This document shows positions 7,752 to 15,107 of a DNA stretch of 21,741 bases, one piece after another. The number at the start of each line of letters is the position of its first letter. The stretch's first letter is position 1. The stretch covers positions 1-21,741 of the forward strand of contig JAKAGL010000008.1 of NCBI GenBank assembly GCA_021815535.1, given 5' to 3'. The notes beneath the pieces were generated by a model. The model was not told where the DNA came from. It saw only the letters and a list, made by a program, of their open reading frames with translations, and searched no databases. The position numbers and the translations under genes are program-made. This DNA is from a bacterium (GTDB taxonomy: Bacteria; Nitrospinota_A; UBA7883; JACRGQ01).

Positions 7752-8673
7752 GCTTCAGATCGCTCAAATCGATATCAATATCGAAGTCGTCTTTTTTCTT
7801 TTCTTTTTTTGGCGTTTCTTTTTTTTCAGATTTGTCTTCGGAGGACAAATCAATATCGTCCAGGTTTATGTCGATGTCGAGGCCGTCCATGCTGAAATCG
7901 CCGGCGGATGCGGCCTTCTGCGGGGTTGCCGGCTTTTCTTCCGGGGTAATTTCAATATCTCCCAATTCGATATCCGCTGCCTCTTTGGCCGGAGGGGGCG
8001 CGGATTCGGCGCCTTCGGATATGCCAAGGTCCAGATCGCCCAGTTCGATGGCGACTTCTTCTTCTTTTGCGGGCGGGGCGACGGCTTCTTCCACCTCGCC
8101 CAGGTCGGGCGTAGCGGCGGCATTCACCGGTGCGGGGGATTCATCGAGCGAGCCAAGATCGAAATCGATCCCGCCCAATTCAAGATCGCCGCCGCCTGGT
8201 TTTGCCGCGGGGGCCGCTTCCTGCTTCGCCGGTTCGACGGCGACATCGGTTCCCAGTTTTATTTCTTCTTCTTCAACGGGCGGCAGTGAGATGGATGCTG
8301 TTTCATCCGCCGATTCCCCCAAACTGCTCAAGTCCAGATCATCGTGCTCTCCCAGGTCAACCCCGCCCCCGATGTTGGTGAAGTCGGTATCCGAGGCGAT
8401 GGCCGCCTCAAAGCCCGCAGTGCCGGAGAGCTGATCGGTTGACGACGTTTCCGACAGTTGTCCGGCATCAAGGGGTTCTTCCACCATAGTGGCCGATTCA
8501 GCCATTGCCGCCTGCGGCGAAGCTTCGTGGCGCAACGCCACCATGAGGCCGACAGAACTGTACTGGGGAAAATCGATCCCCAGCTCGGTTTTGTGGACCG
8601 ACAGGTCGAGACCGCACTTTTTGCAAGTGTTGAGGTACTCAAAACTTGAGAAGTTACATTTTGGACATTTCAT
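7744..8673 (-). CDS. Zinc-ribbon protein with long acidic, repetitive tail
   Basis: I do not recognise a named gene. The N-terminus carries two CxxC knuckles (C3, C6, C17, C20; MKCPKC and CKKCG), a zinc-ribbon of a type often seen beside RDD proteins in deltaproteobacteria. Residues about 50-309 are low complexity and strongly acidic, rich in Asp, Glu, Ala, Pro and Ser. They contain a recurring short motif of the form D/E-L-G/S-x-L/I, for example VDLGEHDD (106), LELGGIDFDLGSL (165), IELGDLDLG (209), IELGDIEI (235), INLDDIDLS (269) and IDIDLSDLKLD at the C-terminus. A lysine-rich block (about 281-295) precedes the final motif. The tail has no predicted membrane segment and looks intrinsically disordered. 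The ATG at 8671-8673 is the only sensible start because the first cysteine follows at once. It is the first gene of the minus-strand block. Confidence 0.75.
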   Translation of the reverse strand: MKCPKCNFSSFEYLNTCKKCGLDLSVHKTELGIDFPQYSSVGLMVALRHEASPQAAMAESATMVEEPLDAGQLSETSSTDQLSGTAGFEAAIASDTDFTNIGGGVDLGEHDDLDLSSLGESADETASISLPPVEEEEIKLGTDVAVEPAKQEAAPAAKPGGGDLELGGIDFDLGSLDESPAPVNAAATPDLGEVEEAVAPPAKEEEVAIELGDLDLGISEGAESAPPPAKEAADIELGDIEITPEEKPATPQKAASAGDFSMDGLDIDINLDDIDLSSEDKSEKKETPKKEKKKDDFDIDIDLSDLKLD

Positions 8674-8938
8674 CTAGGTAACTACTTTATCATATTTTTC
8701 ACCAATACCAAATGTTGCCGTAAGGCATCCCGGTTTTCGGCGCCGGGGGAGTTGCGGGTTAGAATTCATTCGCACATTCATGCGCTCGGCCCGGATTATC
8801 AAGGATGTCGGGGTTTATCGCAGATTGGCGGGGGATTTGTAAAATGATGATGGAGCGCGCGGAACCTGGGGATTTCCCGCCCCCGCGGCCATGTTTCAGG
8901 CGAGGGAAAATTTAATCAATATTTTTTTTGCTTCGCGC

Positions 8939-8967
8939 TTGATTTCTGCGATGGCATCGTCTATAAA
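8939..8967 (+). promoter_or_regulatory. Sigma70-type promoter for the complex I operon
   Basis: TTGATT (8939-8944) and TATAAA (8962-8967) are separated by exactly 17 bases, each differing from consensus at only a couple of positions. An AT-rich stretch lies just upstream (about 8907-8929) and could act as an UP element. Transcription would start near 8974, giving a leader of roughly 190 nt before the first operon gene. No other comparably good promoter is seen before the operon. Confidence 0.6.
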
Positions 8968-9004
8968 AGTCGGGCGTCCTTGGGAAGGGGCGCAATGCAG
9001 GGGG

Positions 9005-9020
9005 ACAGTTTTTAAACTGT
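9005..9020. promoter_or_regulatory. 16-base palindrome, possible operator
   Basis: ACAGTTT and AAACTGT form a perfect 7-base inverted repeat around a TT centre. It lies about 30-45 bases downstream of the predicted transcription start of the complex I operon. The 2-base centre is too tight for a good RNA hairpin, so a dimeric repressor site is the more natural reading. No regulator is identified. Confidence 0.35.
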
Positions 9021-9083
9021 AAGATGCAGGAGAGGACATCGCGTCATGTGGGAAAGCACCGTGCCGGGCCTTATAGTTTCTGT

Positions 9084-9112
9084 GGCGTTGTTACACGCCG
9101 AACCGCCGGTTC
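9084..9112 (+). promoter_or_regulatory. Two back-to-back perfect hairpins in the operon leader
   Basis: GGCGT (9084-9088) pairs with ACGCC (9095-9099) around a 6-base loop. Immediately next, GAACC (9100-9104) pairs with GGTTC (9108-9112) around a GCC loop. The two stems abut with no spacer and could stack in the RNA. They lie about 50 bases before the first gene's start codon. They may be a regulatory leader structure or coincidence in GC-rich DNA. Confidence 0.3.
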
Positions 9113-9161
9113 TGCTATTTCACCATACTTTCGCCGTTTCCTCCATAATTGGGGCGAGTGA

Positions 9162-11168
9162 ATGAAGGTACTTTTCAGTTCTTGGCTTGATGTTATCGTC
9201 GATAACCGCGGAAAAGCGCGGGACGCGTGGGATGACGTTAAGGTAAAATTACCCGAAACATACGATGGCGCGCGGAAAATGACCGCGTTCATGGGCTGGG
9301 GCGGCATTGTCGTGCTCGACGAGCCGTTCGATATCGTGGAGATGGCCGCCAATTATGTCAAAGCCCTCCAGAAAAGCTCCTGCGCCAAGTGCTTCCCCTG
9401 CCGGGTCGGCACGAAGGTCATGGAAGACATATTTGCCCGCATCGTCGCCGGCCAGGGGACGGAGCGGGATCTCACCCAGCTTGAAGGATTGTGCGATACC
9501 ATTTCGCGCAATTCCAAGTGCGGTATCGGCCAGCTTGGGCCGGGGCCGATCGTCGATTCCTTCAAACATTTCCGCAAGGAATACCAGGATTATGTGCTGG
9601 GCAAAAAGAAGGGGCCGGGCTATTTTTATCCCAACAAAACCACGGCTCCGTGCACGGCGGCCTGTCCGACCGGCATGGATATTCCTCTATATATAGAACA
9701 GATCAAGGAAGGGGATTTCGCCGGCTCGCTGGCCACCATCCGCCAGGCAAGCCCGATGGCCTGCTCGCTGGGCCGTGCCTGCTTCCATCCGTGTGAAAAC
9801 AACTGCCGCCGCGAAAACGTTGAGCGTTCGCTGGCGATCTGCAAGCTCAAGCGTTTCGCCTGGGACTATGAAGACCTGCATGTGGTTGAGAAACCGGGCA
9901 ACCCCAGCCGGCACACCCGGCCTGAAAAGGCGGCGGTGATCGGCGCGGGGCCAGCGGGGCTTTCCGCCGCATACTACCTGCTTCTGCAGGGGTTCCCCGT
10001 CACCATATTTGAAAAGTTACCCACGCCCGGCGGCGCGGCGTGGACCGGCATTCCGCATTACCGCATCCCGAAAGATGTCATGATGCGCGAGGTTAAGTAT
10101 ATAGAAGACCTCGGCGGCGAGATCAAATACAACGTCCATTTCGGCAAAGATGAGACATTCGCCACTCTCCGCGCCAAGGGATACAAATCGTTTTTTGTGG
10201 CCACCGGCGGCGACCTTTCCAAATCGATGGGCGTGGAAGGCGAAGACAAGAACTATCAAGGGGTGTACGGTGGTATCGCCGCTCTCAAAGAGATCACTGA
10301 TTTCACCACCAAGGATGCCGTTCCGAACCCGGCGATCAAGGTTCCGGTGCTGGCCAAGCCTAAAAAGGTGCTGGTCGTTGGCGGCGGCAACACGGCGATG
10401 GACTGTGTGCGGAGCTGGATACGCCTTGGCTGCGACGACGTGAACATCGTGTACCGCCGCACCAAAAAGGAGTTGCCGGCCGACCCGCACGAAGTGCACG
10501 AGTCGGAGGACGAAGGGGTGAAATACAATTTCATGCTGGCCCCGACCAAGCTGGTGGCGGATGCCAGCGGCAAGGTGATCGGCCTTGAATGCCAAAAGAT
10601 GGAAATGGGACCGCCGGATGAGTCGGGCCGCCGCAAGCCGGTGCCGGTGCCGGGTTCCGAGCATGTGGTTGAGGGGGATATGATCATCTCCGCCATCGGG
10701 CAGGACTGCGATATTTTCTTCCTGAAGGAAGTGCCGAACGTGAAAACCACCAAGTGGAAAACCATCGTCACCAACGAAGATACGTTCCAGACCGACGTGC
10801 CGGACATTTTCGCCGGCGGCGACGTGGTTTCGGGGCCGCTAAATCTGGTGACCGCTGTCGGCCACGCCCGGCGCGCCGCCCAGTGCATGGGCCAGTACAT
10901 GCGGGGCGAACCGGTTGGCATCAGCGACGAACAGCGGATGGAAAAAATCATCGCCACTATCGGCGTGTATGACAAGAACGAGAAAATACCGGTTCCCGGC
11001 GGCTGGCCGCGGCAGGAGATGCCGATCTGCGACCGGCAGGACAAGATCGGCTCCTTCAAGGAGGTCGAACTGGGCTATTCGCTGGAAGCGGCCGTTGATG
11101 AAGCAAGCCGTTGCATGCGCTGTTATGTGGTTGGTATGGCCTGCGTACCGGAGGGATCGGCCAAATGA
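9162..11168 (+). CDS. NuoF C-terminal 4Fe-4S domain fused to GltD-like FAD/NAD(P)H oxidoreductase (SfrB-like)
   Basis: The 668-residue protein appears to be the electron-entry subunit of this complex I. Residues about 35-142 match only the C-terminal end of NuoF: MGWGGIVVLDE and the N3-type cluster ligands C74, C77, C80 and C120. The FMN and NADH-binding parts are absent. Residues about 160-240 are the two-cluster domain found in GltD and dihydropyrimidine dehydrogenase (C164, C168, C201, C207, C211, C215). Residues about 255-585 form a two-nucleotide flavoprotein: GAGPAG (261-266) for FAD, GGGNTA (407-412) and YRRTKKELPA (431-440) for NAD(P)H, with the Arg pair favouring NADPH, and DIFAGGDVVSG (548-558). 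A cysteine set C651, C654, C661 closes the protein. The layout resembles SfrB of Geobacter. An in-frame stop lies directly before the ATG, so the short N-terminus is real. It overlaps nuoG by 4 bases. Confidence 0.88.
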   Translation: MKVLFSSWLDVIVDNRGKARDAWDDVKVKLPETYDGARKMTAFMGWGGIVVLDEPFDIVEMAANYVKALQKSSCAKCFPCRVGTKVMEDIFARIVAGQGTERDLTQLEGLCDTISRNSKCGIGQLGPGPIVDSFKHFRKEYQDYVLGKKKGPGYFYPNKTTAPCTAACPTGMDIPLYIEQIKEGDFAGSLATIRQASPMACSLGRACFHPCENNCRRENVERSLAICKLKRFAWDYEDLHVVEKPGNPSRHTRPEKAAVIGAGPAGLSAAYYLLLQGFPVTIFEKLPTPGGAAWTGIPHYRIPKDVMMREVKYIEDLGGEIKYNVHFGKDETFATLRAKGYKSFFVATGGDLSKSMGVEGEDKNYQGVYGGIAALKEITDFTTKDAVPNPAIKVPVLAKPKKVLVVGGGNTAMDCVRSWIRLGCDDVNIVYRRTKKELPADPHEVHESEDEGVKYNFMLAPTKLVADASGKVIGLECQKMEMGPPDESGRRKPVPVPGSEHVVEGDMIISAIGQDCDIFFLKEVPNVKTTKWKTIVTNEDTFQTDVPDIFAGGDVVSGPLNLVTAVGHARRAAQCMGQYMRGEPVGISDEQRMEKIIATIGVYDKNEKIPVPGGWPRQEMPICDRQDKIGSFKEVELGYSLEAAVDEASRCMRCYVVGMACVPEGSAK

Positions 11169-13741
11169 GCCACGTTACCACTGAAACCAAAACCACCGTC
11201 ACGCTGACCATCGACGGTCAAACCGTCGAAGTCGGTACGGGTACCACGATTTTGCAGGCAGCGCGCCGCGTCGGCAAAAAGATACCGACGCTCTGCTACC
11301 TTGAGAAAACCCATCCCATCGGCTCCTGCCGCGTTTGTTCGGTGGAAGTGGCGGGGGTGGACGGCCCGGTGATGAGCTGCAACACGCCCGCGGCCGACGG
11401 CATGTCTGTCACCACCGACAGCGAACATCTGAAGGAATTCCGGAGGAACATGATCCAGTTCATACTGGTCAACCATCCGCTCGACTGCCCGGTCTGCGAA
11501 CGCTCCGGTGAATGCACGTTGCAGAATCTCACGTGGCAGCTGGGCATCCAGAAGCACGACTGGGCCACCGCTGCCCACGAGAAAAAGCCGGTGGTCGATT
11601 GGGGCCTTATCCGCTACAACCAGAACCTCTGCGTGATGTGCGAGCGGTGTGTCCGCATCTGCAACGAAGTGCAGGGGATCGATGCCTACCGAATCGACGG
11701 CAACGGGTATTCCGCCAAGATCAACACAAAAGACGGCAAGCCGCTGGATTGCGATTTCTGCGGCCAGTGCATTTCCGTATGCCCGGTGGGGGCGCTTTCC
11801 AGCGGCATGTATTTCTCGGGCCGCTCATGGGAGATGGTGCGTACCAAAACCGTGTGCCCGCACTGCGGCGTCGGCTGCAGTTTTGAAGTGAACGTGAAGA
11901 ACGGAAAGATCGTGCGTGTCACCAGCAACAATGCGCTGGGGAACAACAAGGGGAACCTCTGCGCGCGCGGCCGTTTCGGTTACGAGTTCGTCCAGCAGGG
12001 CGACCGCCTCACCGCGCCGATGATACGCCGCGGCCACGGTTTTGAGACCACCGATTGGGATACGGCGCTGGCGTACATAGCCGAAAAGCTGAACGGGTAC
12101 CGGGCGGCGGGGAAAAATGCCTTTGCCGGCCTCGGCAGCGAACGCGCCACCAACGAAGACAACTATGTGCTTCAGAAATTTTTCCGGGATGCCCTCGGAT
12201 CCGGCAACATCGATAACCTGGCCAATATGGCCGGGCATGAAGCCGCCGCCGGCATTTTTGAGCAATACGGCGATTTCCCCATGGCCCTTTCTTTCGACGA
12301 ACTGAAGAAGGGGAATCTCTTTGTGTTTATCGGGCTCGACGGCAGCAACGAAAACCCGGTGGTGAGCAATCACATCCGCGAGGCAATCCACGGGCACGGC
12401 GCCGAAGTGGCCCTTGCCTACAGCAAGGAGGCGTTCTTCCTGCCGACCCCCCGGATGAAGCTCACTTACGGGTTTGCAGACCTGTATGAATTCACCGTGG
12501 CGCTTATGGGCGATCTGGTGGCCGTCCTCAAGGCTAACGGAGGCATACCCAGCGGCGCGGCGGTCACTGCCGATTTTGAACAGCGGTTGGGCGCGGAACT
12601 TTCCGGCGCGCGGGGCGCGTTGGATGGCGCGTTGGCCGCGCAGGTGGCCCAACTGGCGGCATTGATAAAGAAGAAGGAAAAACCGGTGTTCCTCATCGGG
12701 CAGGAGGTCCAGCGTCATCCGCGGGCTGCCGCCATCATACGGAATATCGTGAATCTCGCCAAAATCGCTGGCGGCCGGGTGATGGTGATGCGCGAATATT
12801 GCAATTCCCAGGGGGTCAACGACATGGGGGTAGCTCCGAACGTCCTCCCCGGTTACCGCAAGGAGACGCGGCAGGAGCTGACGGCGTATGCCGACCTCTG
12901 CACGCTCATCAATAACCACGAAACCAAGGCGCTTATTATCGCCGACGAGGACGTGCTTCGCCGTCATTCCGATTTCGTGAAATTCCGCGAGGCGATGGAC
13001 AAGGTGGAATTTGCCGTGGTGGTGGACCAGTTCTATTCCCAAACCGCCATGGCGGCCGATGTTGTGTTGCCATCGTGCACCGCCCTCGAGAAGGACGGCA
13101 CCTTCACCAACATCGAGGGGCGCGTTCAGTGGGTGCAGCCGGCCGTCGAGCCGATCGGCAACAGCCGCCCGACCTGGCGCATCTTCGCCGATCTGGCCAA
13201 GGCGATGGGGCATGATTTCGGGTATCGCTCCACCACCGACGTTTCCAGGGAAATCGCCTCCATGGTGCCGGGATACGGCGCGATCATGGACGGTGGCATG
13301 ACCGATTTCTCCGCGCGGGTCGGCGCCTCGGCGTCGCTTTCGATGGAGAGCCCGGCCCCAATGAAAAAACCGGCCGCGGGCGAGATGATGTTGTTGCCCG
13401 AACACAGCCTTTTTGTGATGGGAATATACACCGATTACTGTCCTTCGCTGCGCCATCTGGTGGGCAAGCATTATGCCGACTTCCACGTGGAAGGCAAGCC
13501 GTATGTCGATTTCAATCCGGCCGATGCCGCCGCCCTGAACCTCCAGGCCGAAGATACGCTGCTGTTCAAGGCGCCGAAGCGGGAGTGGAAGGGCCGCGTA
13601 CGCCTGAGCGAAACGGTCAGGCCCGGCTCGGTGCGCATTCCTGATGAAATGGATCAATCGCCGTCCGTTATAATGACGGCCGGCGGGCGTGAGATACAAT
13701 GCCGCAACCTGTTGGGGCTTATGGGGGCTGAAAAATGCTGA
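11165..13741 (+). CDS. nuoG: NADH-quinone oxidoreductase subunit G (SfrA/FdhA-like, multi-cluster)
   Basis: This is the large Fe-S subunit that wires the input module to the rest of complex I. The 858 residues carry a 2Fe-2S domain (C44, C55, C58, C72), the His-Cys3 cluster site (H104, C108, C111, C117), two complete ferredoxin-type 4Fe-4S motifs (C156-C159-C162-C166 and C196-C199-C202-C206), a further cluster CPHCGVGC plus a distal Cys (C231, C234, C238, C266), and then a molybdopterin oxidoreductase fold to the end. Typical NuoG proteins have fewer ferredoxin-like cysteines. Where formate dehydrogenases have the metal-ligand Cys/Sec followed by His, this protein reads ANMAGHEAAAG, with Gly in place of the Cys, so formate oxidation is unlikely. 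The ATG overlapping the previous stop (ATGA), preceded by GGAGGG, fixes the start. The closest architecture I know is SfrA of Geobacter. Confidence 0.9.
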   Translation: MSHVTTETKTTVTLTIDGQTVEVGTGTTILQAARRVGKKIPTLCYLEKTHPIGSCRVCSVEVAGVDGPVMSCNTPAADGMSVTTDSEHLKEFRRNMIQFILVNHPLDCPVCERSGECTLQNLTWQLGIQKHDWATAAHEKKPVVDWGLIRYNQNLCVMCERCVRICNEVQGIDAYRIDGNGYSAKINTKDGKPLDCDFCGQCISVCPVGALSSGMYFSGRSWEMVRTKTVCPHCGVGCSFEVNVKNGKIVRVTSNNALGNNKGNLCARGRFGYEFVQQGDRLTAPMIRRGHGFETTDWDTALAYIAEKLNGYRAAGKNAFAGLGSERATNEDNYVLQKFFRDALGSGNIDNLANMAGHEAAAGIFEQYGDFPMALSFDELKKGNLFVFIGLDGSNENPVVSNHIREAIHGHGAEVALAYSKEAFFLPTPRMKLTYGFADLYEFTVALMGDLVAVLKANGGIPSGAAVTADFEQRLGAELSGARGALDGALAAQVAQLAALIKKKEKPVFLIGQEVQRHPRAAAIIRNIVNLAKIAGGRVMVMREYCNSQGVNDMGVAPNVLPGYRKETRQELTAYADLCTLINNHETKALIIADEDVLRRHSDFVKFREAMDKVEFAVVVDQFYSQTAMAADVVLPSCTALEKDGTFTNIEGRVQWVQPAVEPIGNSRPTWRIFADLAKAMGHDFGYRSTTDVSREIASMVPGYGAIMDGGMTDFSARVGASASLSMESPAPMKKPAAGEMMLLPEHSLFVMGIYTDYCPSLRHLVGKHYADFHVEGKPYVDFNPADAAALNLQAEDTLLFKAPKREWKGRVRLSETVRPGSVRIPDEMDQSPSVIMTAGGREIQCRNLLGLMGAEKC

Positions 13742-14091
13742 ACCAGTACATTCCCGTTCTCGTTATGACGTTGGCCGCATGCGGCACGGCGGCTGGCATG
13801 ATCATCATGACCACGATCATGGGCCCGAAGAAGGAATTTGAAGAAAAGATGGAGCCGTTCGAGTGCGGCGTGACGCCGGTCAGCGATCCGAAGAGCCGCT
13901 TCGGCGTCCGGTTCTACCTGGTGGCGATGCTGTTCATCGTGTTTGATATTGAAGCCGTGTTCCTCTTTCCGTGGGCGGCGGTGTTCCGCGACCTGGGGAT
14001 GTTCGGCCTTATGGAAATGATGGTGTTCATTCTTGTGCTGACGGTGGGGCTCGCCTATGTGTGGAAGAAGGGGGCTTTGGAATGGGAGTGA
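13735..14091 (+). CDS. nuoA: NADH-quinone oxidoreductase subunit A
   Basis: NuoA is a small three-helix membrane subunit at the junction of the membrane and peripheral arms; its first loop helps form the quinone cavity. The 118-residue product has the family signature KMEPFECGVTPVSD (loop with the conserved Cys) and RFYLVAMLFIVFDIEAVFL, where the acidic residues of FDIE lie in the second helix. The length is normal. The start overlaps the nuoG stop by 7 bases, with a GGGG run upstream as ribosome binding site. The order nuoA-B-C-D that follows is canonical. Confidence 0.96.
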   Translation: MLNQYIPVLVMTLAACGTAAGMIIMTTIMGPKKEFEEKMEPFECGVTPVSDPKSRFGVRFYLVAMLFIVFDIEAVFLFPWAAVFRDLGMFGLMEMMVFILVLTVGLAYVWKKGALEWE

Positions 14092-14618
14092 CAGTGGAAG
14101 AGAAGAATCTCGAAGCCGCGCTGGGCGACAGCGTAATCCTTACCCAGGTTGACAAGGTCATCGGCTGGGGAAGGAAATACTCCTTTTTCCTCTATCCGTT
14201 CATCACGGCCTGTTGCGGCATGGAATTCATGTCGGCGGCCGCATCCCGGTACGACCTTGACCGGTTCGGCGCGGCCCTGCCGCGCTTTTCGCCGCGCCAG
14301 GCCGACCTGCTGTTTGTGGTGGGAACCATCAGCCACAAGCAGGCCCCGATACTCAACAAGGTTTACAACCAGATGGCCGAGCCCAAGTGGGTGTTCGCCT
14401 TTGGCGCGTGCGTGTGCAGCGGCGGCATGTACAACAATTACGCCACCGTGCAGGGGATCGATACCATTCTGCCGGTGGACGTGTATGTGCCGGGTTGCCC
14501 GCCCCGCCCCGAAATAGTGATCGACGGGCTTGTCAAGCTGCAGGAACTGGTGGCCAACGAGCGCTCGTCCAAGTGGCCGCGCGGCAAAGCGCAATATGAG
14601 CCGAGGGTGAAACGCTGA
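14082..14618 (+). CDS. nuoB: NADH-quinone oxidoreductase subunit B
   Basis: NuoB carries the terminal cluster N2, which hands electrons to quinone. The 178-residue product has the expected ligands: adjacent C44-C45 (TACCGMEFM), C110 (GACVCSGG) and C139 (VPGCPPRPE). An additional cysteine, C112, sits two residues after a ligand where Ser or Ala is usual. The ATG at 14082-14084 is chosen over the longer open frame because the GGGGGC site lies at proper distance and the upstream extension reads as an out-of-frame copy of nuoA. It overlaps nuoA by 10 bases. A GTG at 14088 is a weaker alternative start. Confidence 0.95.
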   Translation: MGVTVEEKNLEAALGDSVILTQVDKVIGWGRKYSFFLYPFITACCGMEFMSAAASRYDLDRFGAALPRFSPRQADLLFVVGTISHKQAPILNKVYNQMAEPKWVFAFGACVCSGGMYNNYATVQGIDTILPVDVYVPGCPPRPEIVIDGLVKLQELVANERSSKWPRGKAQYEPRVKR

Positions 14619-15103
14619 TGGGACGCCTGATCGACCTGTGCAAACAAAAGCTGGGCGGCGCGGTGATTTCCGCGCACGAGCAGCATGGCGATGAGACTGT
14701 GGTGATACACAAGGACGCCATGCTGACCGCGTTGCGCTGGCTGCGCGACGACGAAGCCACGAAATTCGATTTCATGATGGATCTGACCGCCGTGGATTAT
14801 TTTGGCACGCGGCCGCGCGAAGAACGCTTCGAGGTGGTGTATCACCTCTTTTCACTCTCGCACAACCACCGGCTTCGCGTGAAGATGCCGGTTGCTGAAT
14901 CTGATCCCGCCGTTGAGTCCGCGGTCACCGTCTGGAGGGCCGCCGACTGGTTCGAACGGGAAGTGTGGGATATGTACGGCATCGTATTCAAGGGGCATCC
15001 GAACATGAAACGGATACTCCTGTATGAGGAATTTGAAGGGCATCCGTTGCGGAAGGACTACAACATCCGCAAGCGCCAGCCGCTCATCGGACCGGAGAAT
15101 TGA
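14618..15103 (+). CDS. nuoC: NADH-quinone oxidoreductase subunit C
   Basis: NuoC is a peripheral-arm subunit without cofactors that packs against NuoD and NuoB. The 161-residue product has the family core: FDFMMDLTAVDYFG, then FEVVYHLFSL, and the diagnostic WFEREVWDMYGIVFKGHPN with FEGHPLRKDY near the C-terminus. The start ATG shares one base with the nuoB stop (TGATG), so translation is probably coupled. It is separate from NuoD, unlike the NuoCD fusion of E. coli. Confidence 0.96.
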   Translation: MGRLIDLCKQKLGGAVISAHEQHGDETVVIHKDAMLTALRWLRDDEATKFDFMMDLTAVDYFGTRPREERFEVVYHLFSLSHNHRLRVKMPVAESDPAVESAVTVWRAADWFEREVWDMYGIVFKGHPNMKRILLYEEFEGHPLRKDYNIRKRQPLIGPEN

Positions 15104-15107
15104 GGTT

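Larger units (their letters stand above)
8674..9161. other. Divergent intergenic region and complex I operon leader
   Basis: About 490 bases separate the zinc-ribbon gene (reading left) from the complex I operon (reading right). The left part (about 8674-8900) holds no convincing gene. It contains a GC-rich inverted repeat (CCGGG arms, 8729-8747) and an imperfect TTTCCC/GGGAAA repeat (8873-8909), neither clearly a terminator. No good promoter for the minus-strand gene was found, only weak AT-rich candidates. The right part contains the promoter, palindrome and hairpins listed separately. Two overlapping short frames, 9024-9161 and 9046-9165, end on or beside the first operon gene's start and are discussed as a finding. 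Confidence 0.6.

Noticed and set aside
8844..8915. Very short frame starting with three Met codons, preceded by a GGGGGA stretch
   Set aside because: Only 23 residues, Pro/Arg-rich, lies upstream of the predicted promoter and shows no link to neighbours.
8873..8930. TTTCCC/GGGAAA inverted repeat followed by a T-rich tract, resembling a terminator
   Set aside because: No gene reads into it from the left on the plus strand, the loop is long, and the T-tract is better explained as AT-rich DNA upstream of the promoter.
11825..13699. 624-codon minus-strand open frame opposite nuoG
   Set aside because: Antisense shadow of nuoG, which has intact cluster motifs throughout.
11165..13741. Formate dehydrogenase alpha subunit rather than NuoG
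   Set aside because: The catalytic Cys/Sec position holds Gly, and the gene is embedded in a complete run of complex I genes.
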